A stretch of DNA of 44,388 nt from Bacteroidales bacterium (GTDB lineage Bacteria; Bacteroidota; Bacteroidia; Bacteroidales; UBA932), in contig JAFQFD010000043.1 of the NCBI GenBank assembly GCA_017415715.1, positions 1 through 44,388 on the forward strand. Reading direction: 5' to 3'. The notes below the pieces were generated by a model that searched no databases, was not told the DNA's origin, and was given only the letters and a program-made list of their open reading frames with translations. Shown here piece by piece: positions 25,568 to 33,437 of the stretch (position 1 is its first letter; every line of letters begins with the position of its first letter). Position numbers and translations under genes: made by a program.

Positions 25568-28500
25568 TTAGAAACGCAGATTCACACCGAATGTAACGAC
25601 TCTTGTAAGAGGGTATACATATGCACTTCCGTCAGTGGTCTCAGGATCGATTCCGTAAGGAGTCAGGGCGTTCTTGAATGTGTAAACATTGTTCGCATTC
25701 ATGAACAGTCTGAGAGACTGCACCTGGAGCTGGCTGAGGATACCCTTCTTCACGTTGAAAGTATAGCCGAATTCGACATTCTTGAGCTTGAAGTGGTTGG
25801 TCGACACCATCCAGTAGTCGCTGGTGAGGTAGTTGTTGTGCGCTGTAGTAGGGCTGTATGTCGCACGCGGATATGTGATGGTCTCGCCTGCCGCATACTT
25901 CTCCGGAGTCCAGCGGCCCTCATACTGCCACAGCCATGCGTTACCTGCGTTCTTGAAGAACGGCATGGTGTAGCCGCTGTTGAGGTAATATGAACCGTTT
26001 GCAGATCCTGTGAAGAGAAGCCTTATGTCAAATCCCTTGTATGCGAAGTGCATCTTCACGTTGAAGTGATACTGGGCATAGTTAGGGAAGCCGATAGGCG
26101 CCTTGTCATTCTGATTGATCAGACCGTCACCATCGAGGTCCTTGTAACGGATATCTCCGAGGGTGGCAAGATTTGATGTGAATGTGTTATATGGACGGTT
26201 TGCAAGCTCTTCCTGAGTGTTGAACAGACCGTCGCTCACAAGTCCGAAGCGCTGTCCGATGGCATGGCCTGTGGCGCTCATCCATGGATATGGATTGTTG
26301 GCCTCGGCCTTGTAGATGATCTTGTTGCGTGTCCAGCTGAGGTCGCCGCCGATCGAGTAGGTGAGGTCACCGACTGTGTCCGACCAGTTGAGGACGAGCT
26401 CATAACCCTGGTTCTGGGTGATACCCACGTTTGCAGGAGGCACCGCGCTGCCGGCCACACCATAGATGCTCGGAATGATTCCGAGGGTGGTGAGGATGTT
26501 GTCACGCTTCTCGTAGAAGTAGTCGAAATCTACAGAGAGGCGGTTGCTGAAGAACTTGGTCTCGACACCGACGTCATACTTGCGCGATCTCTCCCAAGTG
26601 ATGTCAGGATTACCGAGCACACCTTCTGTAGCACCATAGAAGTATGGGTTCTTGTTCGAACCGTTACTGCTACCTATATAATATCCTGCCTGATTGAGGT
26701 TGTAAGTATTAGGAAGATAATAGTATCTTCTCGATCCTCCGAGACGGTCGTTACCGACTTCACCGTACGATCCGCGGATCTTCATGAACGTGAAGATGTC
26801 GTTCTTAGGGAACCATTTCTCCTTGGTAGGGACCCAACCTGCAGAGATTGCAGGGAAGAGGCCGAAACGCTTGCCTTCGGCGAACTGCTCGGTTCCGTTG
26901 TAACCGGCATTCACCTCGAGCATGTAGCGGTCATCATAATTATATGTAATACGGCCTACAAATCCCATGATACCTGAAGGAACATGGTATGAGTCGCCTG
27001 GCATTGTGTAGCGTGAAGCCTTTCCGAGGAGAAGGGCCGAAACGTTATGCTTGCCATAAGACTCATGCCAGTCGATACCCGCATCCATGTAAAGCTTGTT
27101 CCAGTTACTGTATCCGTAAGACGAGAACGATCCTGCTCCCATCGAACCGCCGAAGAACTCGAGCACGTTCGGATTTGCAAGGCTGCGCTGGACTGTATAT
27201 GAAGGTATCGATGGAGTGAACTTCACATAACGGTTGTAGTTGTCCTGATATGATACAGTGGCATATACCCTGAGGTTAGGGTGTATGTAGTCCATTGTAT
27301 GGTCAAGCTTGATCGAATTGTCCAGGAGGCTGTTGAAGATCGTGCCCGAACCACTGTTCAGGAGGTTGTAGAGCGCATTCTGCATACCGATCTTGCTGTC
27401 CACCTTGGTAGCAAGAGGGTTCTGGATAAGGCTCGTGGTGCCGGCAAAGCCGCTGATGAGCTTGCCGTCGATGATTCCAGGAGAAATGAACGGATTGGAA
27501 TCATAGATGTACTGCATTATGATCTTGTAACGCTCCGAGATGTTGTATGGGTCTGCCACGTTACCAGGACCTGTAGTCTCACCGAACTGGCCTGCAGAGT
27601 TGATTGTGATCTTGAGGTTGTCGGTGATGCTGATGTCGAAGTTGCTTCGGAAGTTATAGCGGTTGAATGTCGAACCGGTCTGTGAACCATGATACTCGAC
27701 AACGTTTGTAATACCTTCCTGACGGAAATAACCGAATGATACGAAATACTTCACTCTTTCAGTACCGCCGCTGATGTTCACGTTCGCCTGATACTGAGGA
27801 GCCACCCTGTTGAACTGCTCCTTATAGAGGTTGCGTGAAGCATAATACAATGCAGGGGTGTTCTTGAGCTGCTCCTTCTGCTCAGGAGTGAGCTGAGTCA
27901 TGGCGTCAACCTCCTGAGGGGTGAAGTCACGGTTGTTCTTGAACTTCCACAGGTCATAGTCGTCAAATATGTTGTTTGACAGACCGTCATTTCCGGCGTA
28001 GCTCTTCTGCTCGTTGCGGATGGCCTCGTTTCTGAAGAGGGCATACTCATAAGCTGTCGTGCCTTCCTGGAGATGCGACGCTGCAGTAAGACCGAAGTTG
28101 GCTGACGCGCTGATGGTCGGCTTTCCAAGGTTACCGCGCTTTGTGGTCACGATGATGACACCGTTCGCACCACGCACACCGTATACCGCTGTAGAAGATG
28201 CGTCCTTCAGGACTGAAATGCTGGCGATTTCATTCGCGTCCATCGCGTTGAACGCGCTGAATGCCTGCTCTGAAGCCTGCTCGACACCGTCGATGATGAT
28301 CAGAGGTGTAGACTCTCCGTATGTGGAGACACCGCGCACGAAGATGTTCGACTCGTTGCGTCCAGGCTCTCCGGAAGTCTGGAGACCGCTGACACCAGGA
28401 GTATTACCTATGAGGGCGTTGGAAATGTTGGCCACCGGTGATGCAACCAGCTCCGTACCGTTTACAGCCGAGATGGCACCGGTCACGTTCACTTTCTTCT

Positions 28501-28849
28501 GTGTCGCGAAAGCCGTCACCACCACCTCTTCCATCACGTTGGCGTCAGTTTCCATCTGCACCAGGAAGTTATCCTGATTTGAAACCGGTATCTCAAGTGT
28601 CTTGAATCCGATGAACTGGAACTCGAGCACCGCACCGGAAGAGACCGTCAATGTGAACTTACCGTCAAAATCGGTAGATGTTCCGTTTGTCGTGCCCTTC
28701 TCAACTACAAATGCACCGAACAATGGCTCACCATTATCGTCCGACACTACACCACTGACAGTCCTGCTTTGTCCGTAAAGCGGGCTGGCAATGACTCCAC
28801 AAAGCAGCATGATGCCGCTTAGCAGAAATAATTTGAGTGATTTGGTCAT
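25568..28849 (-). CDS. SusC/RagA-family TonB-dependent transporter, full-length (SusC1)
   Basis: 1093 residues. After the signal peptide (ending around ASPLYGQ) comes a carboxypeptidase-regulatory-like domain (~28-105: RTVSGVVSDDNGEPLFGAFV, FIGFKTLEIPV), a TonB box (EEVVVTAF), the plug domain (LIGNTPGVSGLQTSG, NIFVRGVSTYG, IASISVLKDASSTAVYGVRG) and the beta barrel, ending TRVVTFGVNLRF. It forms the outer-membrane import channel with SusD1, energised by TonB-ExbBD. It is third in the PUL transcript, 36 nt after the surface GH26. Manno-oligosaccharides released by that enzyme are the expected cargo. Confidence 0.95.
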   Translation of the reverse strand: MTKSLKLFLLSGIMLLCGVIASPLYGQSRTVSGVVSDDNGEPLFGAFVVEKGTTNGTSTDFDGKFTLTVSSGAVLEFQFIGFKTLEIPVSNQDNFLVQMETDANVMEEVVVTAFATQKKVNVTGAISAVNGTELVASPVANISNALIGNTPGVSGLQTSGEPGRNESNIFVRGVSTYGESTPLIIIDGVEQASEQAFSAFNAMDANEIASISVLKDASSTAVYGVRGANGVIIVTTKRGNLGKPTISASANFGLTAASHLQEGTTAYEYALFRNEAIRNEQKSYAGNDGLSNNIFDDYDLWKFKNNRDFTPQEVDAMTQLTPEQKEQLKNTPALYYASRNLYKEQFNRVAPQYQANVNISGGTERVKYFVSFGYFRQEGITNVVEYHGSQTGSTFNRYNFRSNFDISITDNLKITINSAGQFGETTGPGNVADPYNISERYKIIMQYIYDSNPFISPGIIDGKLISGFAGTTSLIQNPLATKVDSKIGMQNALYNLLNSGSGTIFNSLLDNSIKLDHTMDYIHPNLRVYATVSYQDNYNRYVKFTPSIPSYTVQRSLANPNVLEFFGGSMGAGSFSSYGYSNWNKLYMDAGIDWHESYGKHNVSALLLGKASRYTMPGDSYHVPSGIMGFVGRITYNYDDRYMLEVNAGYNGTEQFAEGKRFGLFPAISAGWVPTKEKWFPKNDIFTFMKIRGSYGEVGNDRLGGSRRYYYLPNTYNLNQAGYYIGSSNGSNKNPYFYGATEGVLGNPDITWERSRKYDVGVETKFFSNRLSVDFDYFYEKRDNILTTLGIIPSIYGVAGSAVPPANVGITQNQGYELVLNWSDTVGDLTYSIGGDLSWTRNKIIYKAEANNPYPWMSATGHAIGQRFGLVSDGLFNTQEELANRPYNTFTSNLATLGDIRYKDLDGDGLINQNDKAPIGFPNYAQYHFNVKMHFAYKGFDIRLLFTGSANGSYYLNSGYTMPFFKNAGNAWLWQYEGRWTPEKYAAGETITYPRATYSPTTAHNNYLTSDYWMVSTNHFKLKNVEFGYTFNVKKGILSQLQVQSLRLFMNANNVYTFKNALTPYGIDPETTDGSAYVYPLTRVVTFGVNLRF

Positions 28850-28885
28850 TTTGGTTATGTTTTGTTGTTAATTATCTTGGTAGGA

Positions 28886-30343
28886 TCACTTTACTTCATA
28901 TCCCTCAGGCATGGTATACATGTCAGGAAGGTCTTTGCTGAAGAAAGTAGAAGGATGATCATACATCTCACGGAAATCATTTTCTGACGGATGACCCGGA
29001 TAGACAGAGTAGAAATGCCTGTCTGCCTCGTTGCTTCCGACGTACTTGTTCCTCCACATCACAATCATGCTGACTCTCTGATTGAGAGCACTCTCAAGGA
29101 TGTGGTTTGTCCAGTAGTCGGTCCAGTCGAATCCCTCCGGTCCTGTCTCGGTCACACCACACGGCTTGCCCTTCTCAAGAGAAAGCTTCGACATTGCGTC
29201 GAGATTGCTCTTGAATGCCTGCTTCCAGCTGTAGTGGTAGCAGTCCATGCCGATGAAATCCACATATTCGTCGCCAGGCCACCTGAAGGTCAGCCTGTCC
29301 TTTGCTCCACCTTTGTAGTCCTCGTCCATCTGAGGAGAAATCGCATAGATGAAGTTCCTGACTCCCTTGGTGTCTCTCAGGTACTCTACCGTGAAACGCC
29401 AGAAGCTGATGAACTCCTCCTCGGTGGTACACTTCGAGCTCCACCATGACCATGTCTGGGTATGCTCATGATATGGACGGAAGATAATCGGGATCAGGTT
29501 GCCGTCAGAACCCTTCAGATTGTTGGCGAAATCCGCACATCTGTCAAGCCACTCGAGGTACTTTGTCCTTGTCGCATGACCTTCGGTGAGGATGCTCCTT
29601 ACCACCTCGTTGCTTGAATTGTCCCATGAGTCTCCGCCTGTGTGAGGATTGTTGAGATGACAGCACATAGTGATGACCTCTCCCCTGTCATAGGCCTCGA
29701 TGATGACTCTGCGGCGGATGGCATTCTCCGCGTCATTGTGTCTGTTGTCCATGATAGGACCCATATCCACACTGAACACTGCCGGATAATCGCCACATAC
29801 CGCCTTGGTGTCAGACTTTCCTGCCTGATTGTACCAGTAGCGTCCGTACCAGAGGTCGTCGTGGTGACCGAACATGAAGCCTTTTGACGCAATGTCCCAA
29901 AGATTCGCATACAGGGCCTTGGTCTGAGCCGTTGCGTTCTTGTCTGCGAGGCTCAGGGAAGCGGTTACCTCAACAGGAGTCTTATCGCCCTTCTGCGAAA
30001 CCCTGGTCTCCTTATAGAAGTATTTGCTGGCCGGGTCTGTGAATTTCACCTTGCCCATACGGTCGGCTGTTCCTTCATTGGCCTGGGCCATGAACCATAC
30101 CTTTGTCCCCTCGATCTTGTCGAACTCTATCCATTCGGACAGAGACTCGACCTGAAAGTCGAAATTGGCCTCCACATTGATCGAGAACAATCCTCCGGCA
30201 TGGTCGATCTCCACCCTCTCCTGAACTGTGATGGACCTTTCGTCTTCATTTACTCCGGTCTGCTCCTTGCCGTCAGTACACGACAAGGCAGCCGTCATGA
30301 AAACAGCTGCAGCCAGAATCGAAATTCCCATATGCTTGTCCAT
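28886..30343 (-). CDS. BACON-GH26 endo-beta-mannanase lipoprotein
   Basis: 485 residues with a lipobox (MTAALSC, Cys22). Residues ~40-118 are a BACON domain (VEIDHAGGLFSINVEANFDFQV, WIEFD, RVSQKGD); residues ~130-480 are the GH26 barrel with acid/base Glu293 (FRPYHEH), substrate contact GGDSWDN (~236-242) and nucleophile Glu399 (VTETGPEG). GH26 enzymes hydrolyse beta-1,4-mannosyl bonds with retention. Anchored at the outer membrane and encoded just ahead of SusC1/SusD1, it is probably the enzyme that starts polymer breakdown outside the cell. It is paralogous to the signal-less GH26 at 5777-6793, which lacks the BACON domain. Confidence 0.95.
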   Translation of the reverse strand: MDKHMGISILAAAVFMTAALSCTDGKEQTGVNEDERSITVQERVEIDHAGGLFSINVEANFDFQVESLSEWIEFDKIEGTKVWFMAQANEGTADRMGKVKFTDPASKYFYKETRVSQKGDKTPVEVTASLSLADKNATAQTKALYANLWDIASKGFMFGHHDDLWYGRYWYNQAGKSDTKAVCGDYPAVFSVDMGPIMDNRHNDAENAIRRRVIIEAYDRGEVITMCCHLNNPHTGGDSWDNSSNEVVRSILTEGHATRTKYLEWLDRCADFANNLKGSDGNLIPIIFRPYHEHTQTWSWWSSKCTTEEEFISFWRFTVEYLRDTKGVRNFIYAISPQMDEDYKGGAKDRLTFRWPGDEYVDFIGMDCYHYSWKQAFKSNLDAMSKLSLEKGKPCGVTETGPEGFDWTDYWTNHILESALNQRVSMIVMWRNKYVGSNEADRHFYSVYPGHPSENDFREMYDHPSTFFSKDLPDMYTMPEGYEVK

Positions 30344-30347
30344 CTGT

Positions 30348-31427
30348 TTACTTTTCTAAGTATTCGTCGTGATCAGCTATAGGAGAATCGCTGTCCTTCT
30401 TGATAAGCCAGAAGACATTGCGGATGTTGTTTGCATACCAGCGCTCGTCTCCCCAGTTGCTTGTATCGTTGTTGAAAGGACCAGGACCGAACGAACGGTG
30501 AAGGGCCAGTTCCGGCACATTCACGGTCTTCTCGGCGCTGCCGCCTTCTGCCTGCACCGCCTCAGACCAGAACTTATGCTCACCCTTCTCGAGCAGCTCG
30601 AGCTTGTGGAGAGGATTCTTGTATTCTGAATCCTCGTACGCATAGATGGTGATGAAGCCGTCGCCATGCTTCGCCCAGCGGCTCTTGCCGGCAGGTATCA
30701 GACGATACTGCTCATTGATGTCATAAGTCTTGAAGATGTAGTTTGCATATTTGCCGTCCGGACCCGGAGTGTTGACGATTGTTCCGAATGTCTCACCGGT
30801 CTGGTCGTCAGCCCTCTCAAGGCGGAAGCTCAATGTATTGTCATCCTCATCCCTTGGATTGTAATCACCGGTCCAGATCCAATACTTGTCCATCACCTGG
30901 CAATATGTGATCCAGCCTTCGAATCCTCCGATCATCACAAGACTTGCAAGCGGAACCGCTCCGCTGGTATCCAGGAGACCTCCGACCTTAGTGAAGCTGT
31001 AGCTTCCCTCGAGCGTGTCGGTGAAGACGGTGTAAGTGAGCGTATAGGTACGCGTCTCTCCGTTCTTGGAAGTCACAACAAACTCTGCGGAGCCATCGCT
31101 AAGGTCCACTGTATCACCCGGTTTGATGCTGGCCGTAGGACAGAATTCGCTTTCTGGATACTTGAAGTCCAATGCAACAACCTTTACTGCAGACATGTCC
31201 AGTCCGTTTGTAATGAGGCTCACTGAGACAGATCCAGCCTCATCGTGGCGCCAGTCCTGAGTGATGAGTGCAGGACCGATCTGAGACTCGAGCCTGACAT
31301 TTACAGGTGTGCGTTCGCGAAGCCAAGGGTCAATGAGTTCTTCAGTGTTGCGCTCCTTGTTTTCGCATGAAACGAAGACAACGGCCGCAACTGCTGCCAG
31401 AAACAGATTTCTGAAAATCTTCTTCAT
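30348..31427 (-). CDS. PUL surface lipoprotein, distant relative of the C-terminal modules of the two large lipoproteins
   Basis: 359 residues with a lipobox (AVVFVSC, Cys20) and an acidic stretch after it (ENKERNTEEL), suggesting surface display. A small N-terminal domain (~30-130) contains a DUF5018-like pattern (VKVVALDFKYPESEF, SKNGETRTYTLTYTV). The C-terminal ~220 residues begin LEGSYSFTKVGG and carry YRLIPAGKSRWAKH, LELLEKGEHKF and WYANNIRNVFWLIKK. These align by eye with IPIGESTWVRD, LEILEPGYEFV and RHYVWARDHVFMF in the proteins at 9455-14214. It is the first gene of the operon, 4 nt before GH26, and the most probable surface glycan-binding protein for mannan. Function is inferred from position and the aromatic-rich module. 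Confidence 0.78.
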   Translation of the reverse strand: MKKIFRNLFLAAVAAVVFVSCENKERNTEELIDPWLRERTPVNVRLESQIGPALITQDWRHDEAGSVSVSLITNGLDMSAVKVVALDFKYPESEFCPTASIKPGDTVDLSDGSAEFVVTSKNGETRTYTLTYTVFTDTLEGSYSFTKVGGLLDTSGAVPLASLVMIGGFEGWITYCQVMDKYWIWTGDYNPRDEDDNTLSFRLERADDQTGETFGTIVNTPGPDGKYANYIFKTYDINEQYRLIPAGKSRWAKHGDGFITIYAYEDSEYKNPLHKLELLEKGEHKFWSEAVQAEGGSAEKTVNVPELALHRSFGPGPFNNDTSNWGDERWYANNIRNVFWLIKKDSDSPIADHDEYLEK

Positions 31428-31494
31428 AACTTGGTTATTTAGTTTATAATTAATTATTTGCGGTCTTTACCCGATAGGGGCATATTAAATCATA

Positions 31495-31502
31495 CAAAGG
31501 TA
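31495..31502 (-). promoter_or_regulatory. -7 box (TACCTTTG, minus strand) of the PUL operon
   Basis: On the minus strand 31502 to 31495 reads TACCTTTG, a TAnnTTTG match 67 nt upstream of the first PUL gene, giving a leader of about 60 nt. No TTTG is found about 20 nt further upstream, so the promoter may need an activator, fitting control by the adjacent AraC-type regulator. Confidence 0.55.
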
Positions 31503-31563
31503 ATTTGAGATAACGTGTGATAGGGATTGTATTCAGTCAAAACGTTATACAATTTTGAATTAT

Positions 31564-31587
31564 TGACATTTACATGCAAAAATGTCA
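31564..31587. promoter_or_regulatory. Candidate operator: TGACATTT-N8-AAATGTCA
   Basis: A perfect 8-bp inverted repeat with an 8-nt spacer lies in the 255-nt region between the divergent PUL operon and the AraC-type gene. It is about 62 nt upstream of the PUL -7 box and about 66 nt upstream of the regulator -7 box, so a bound protein could control both. No second copy was found by eye near the epimerase/GH26 promoters. Confidence 0.45.
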
Positions 31588-31652
31588 GTATATGACGGTC
31601 GAAAATATTATATTTTTTTGAACTTGCAGGTTTATTGAATTGAATTATTCAG

Positions 31653-31660
31653 TATGTTTG
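31653..31660 (+). promoter_or_regulatory. -7 box (TATGTTTG) of the AraC-type regulator gene
   Basis: TATGTTTG matches TAnnTTTG and lies 22 nt before the ATG at 31683. A TTTA at 31631-31634 is the only -33-like sequence and its spacing is 18 nt. Confidence 0.5.
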
Positions 31661-31682
31661 CACTTGTTAAAACACAGACTAC

Positions 31683-32546
31683 ATGACCGAAATCCAACAG
31701 GAGATCTGTCCTATATCAGGGGACGATCTGTTCATCATTCTGGACAGAAAGAACGAAAGATTCGAGTATGCCATACACTGTCACCCGGAATATGAAATCA
31801 ATGTGGTGATCAACACACACGGCACCAGGGTGATCGGAGATTCCGAAGAATCATTCACAGGGCTGGACTTTGTGATGATAGGACCGTATATTCCGCACGT
31901 ATGGAGGTCGACAAATTACGACAACCGTGCTATAACCATCCAGTTCTCACCGGACCTTCTTAACTTTCCCATCATGAACAAGCGCCTCTTCCTGCCGATC
32001 AAGCAGCTGCTGGCAGATTCCATGCAGGGACTACAGTTCTACGGTCCGGACGCAGAAAGGATCAAAGACGAAATCGTCGAGCTCACCAGGATACAGGGGT
32101 TCCAGACCGCAACCATGTTCCTGAATATACTCAACTCCCTGACTCATACGCCAAGACGCAAGCTGGTCAGCAACATGTATGAGACAGAAAACCTGATACA
32201 CCAGTCCAAGTCAAGGCGCATCAGCAAGGTATGCAGATACATAGAGGAAAACATATCTCAGAAGATCACCCTGTCGGATGTAGCCAAGCTTGTGAACATG
32301 TCTGATTCTGCATTCAGCCACTTCTTCAAGAAGCAGACAGGCATATCATTCATTACATATGTCAACAACCTCAGAGTGGCGAAAGCATGCGACCTGCTGG
32401 CAAACACCAATCTCAGCGCATCAGAGATCTGCTACGACTGCGGATTCAACAACAAATCCAACTTCATCAGACTCTTTACCAAAAGGAAGAGCATGACTCC
32501 GATAGAGTACAGAAATCACATAACCCAGCTCCTCATCAAATATTAA
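31683..32546 (+). CDS. AraC-family transcriptional regulator of the mannan PUL
   Basis: 287 residues. The N-terminal ~130 residues form a cupin-like sensor (AIHCHPEYEINVVINTHGTRVIGD, FVMIGPYIPHVW). The C-terminal ~100 residues carry the two helix-turn-helix motifs of AraC/XylS (ITLSDVAKLVNMSDSAFSHFFKKQTG and ASEICYDCGFNNKSNFIRLFTKRKSMTPIEYR). It is cytoplasmic and likely binds a mannose-containing sugar and activates the divergent PUL, whose promoter lacks a -33 box. Bacteroidetes PULs more often use hybrid two-component or SusR sensors; none is present here, so this gene is the obvious local regulator. Its stop lies only 7 nt from the end of the convergent RhuM gene, and no terminator is visible between them. 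Confidence 0.9.
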   Translation: MTEIQQEICPISGDDLFIILDRKNERFEYAIHCHPEYEINVVINTHGTRVIGDSEESFTGLDFVMIGPYIPHVWRSTNYDNRAITIQFSPDLLNFPIMNKRLFLPIKQLLADSMQGLQFYGPDAERIKDEIVELTRIQGFQTATMFLNILNSLTHTPRRKLVSNMYETENLIHQSKSRRISKVCRYIEENISQKITLSDVAKLVNMSDSAFSHFFKKQTGISFITYVNNLRVAKACDLLANTNLSASEICYDCGFNNKSNFIRLFTKRKSMTPIEYRNHITQLLIKY

Positions 32547-32553
32547 TACGTCA

Positions 32554-33408
32554 TTACAATAGCGCAGAGGGAGAAAATCCCATCCTGGAAAAGGCAAACA
32601 GCTTCTTGCCGAGGTCCTTCAGGGAGGCTCCGATGTGATAAACCACATCATCCACGATCAGGAAACGATCGTGGATGTTATGTGTCTGGACTATTGTGAC
32701 AGGAGGATACTGGCTATTGTGCTTCTGTATGTCCAGCCGCAGCTGCTCCGGCATGCGGCCGGTACGGATTTCGGCCGATACGCCCGGCGCCCGTTTCAAC
32801 AAAAGCAGCAGCACGCTCTCGTCCACATAATTATCAATCAGGATTATTCTCTGTTTCGCAGATTTCACCAGGTCTGACACAAAGACATAAGCATCGAAGA
32901 TCTGACCGTCATAAAATATCCCCTCGACAGGCGGCAAGGATGTACGCACGAAGAAGTCGATCTTTTCACCGTATTCGTCAAGTCTACGCTCGTGTTTACG
33001 AATAGATTCCTCAATAACATCTATTCTTCTATTTGTAACATATCCCCTTACAAGATGCTCTTTCAATATAGCATTTGCCCAAGATCGGAATAAAACACCT
33101 CTCTCGGATTTAACTCTATATCCTATTGATATGATCATATCGAGATTATAGTACTCTACATTTCTTTCGACCAATCTATCCCCTTCCTTTTGAACTGTCG
33201 CAAAATTTGCGACAGTTGAAAGACTTCGCAACTCCTCCCGCAACGCATTTTTGATATGCTTACCAATAGTCTTTACATCTCTACCAAATAAAGATGCCAA
33301 CTGGTGGCGGTTCAACCACACAGTCTCACCCTCAACCCGCACCTCCAACCTGGTAACTTCGTCTGGCTGATATATGACGATCTCACCTCTGTTCTGACTG
33401 TTCTCCAT
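32554..33408 (-). CDS. RhuM-type protein with PLD-like C-terminal half (copy 1)
   Basis: 284 residues, no signal peptide. Residues ~8-125 match the RhuM (virulence protein / phage-antirepressor-like) family: GEIVIYQPDE, WLNRHQLASLFG (HTH-like), VEYYNLDMIISIGYRVKSERGVLFRSWAN. A helical linker (~126-150) leads to a PLD-like domain (~150-275) with a degenerate HKD motif, H246-x-R-x4-D253 (IHDRFLIVDD), and the tail YHIGASLKDLGKK. RhuM genes are widespread in accessory regions and associated by others with toxin or defence contexts; function is not established. It is paired with a second copy 29 nt upstream. The two share N-termini and C-terminal halves but differ in between. A 25-bp perfect palindrome lies in its coding sequence (33193-33217). 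Confidence 0.85.
   Translation of the reverse strand: MENSQNRGEIVIYQPDEVTRLEVRVEGETVWLNRHQLASLFGRDVKTIGKHIKNALREELRSLSTVANFATVQKEGDRLVERNVEYYNLDMIISIGYRVKSERGVLFRSWANAILKEHLVRGYVTNRRIDVIEESIRKHERRLDEYGEKIDFFVRTSLPPVEGIFYDGQIFDAYVFVSDLVKSAKQRIILIDNYVDESVLLLLLKRAPGVSAEIRTGRMPEQLRLDIQKHNSQYPPVTIVQTHNIHDRFLIVDDVVYHIGASLKDLGKKLFAFSRMGFSPSALL
32602..32968 (+). repeat. Direct repeat copy A (shared C-terminal half of the RhuM pair)
   Basis: About 367 bp, roughly 95% identical to 33486-33852, with a constant offset of 884 bp. It covers the PLD-like domains of the two RhuM genes. Identity drops sharply on the linker side (the start of the divergent central part). Confidence 0.85.
33193..33217. repeat. 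25-bp perfect palindrome inside RhuM copy 1
   Basis: The 12-bp arm AACTGTCGCAAA pairs with TTTGCGACAGTT around a single central A. It encodes part of the LSTVANFATVQ segment, which is a recurring sequence in RhuM proteins. Copy 2 has no counterpart at this place. Confidence 0.7.
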
Positions 33409-33437
33409 TATTAATCAATTAATTATCACATTTATAA

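Noticed and set aside
26264-26977. 237-codon plus-strand frame opposite SusC1
   Set aside because: Shadow of the TonB-dependent transporter; composition rich in Val, Arg and Cys as expected for reverse-frame translation.
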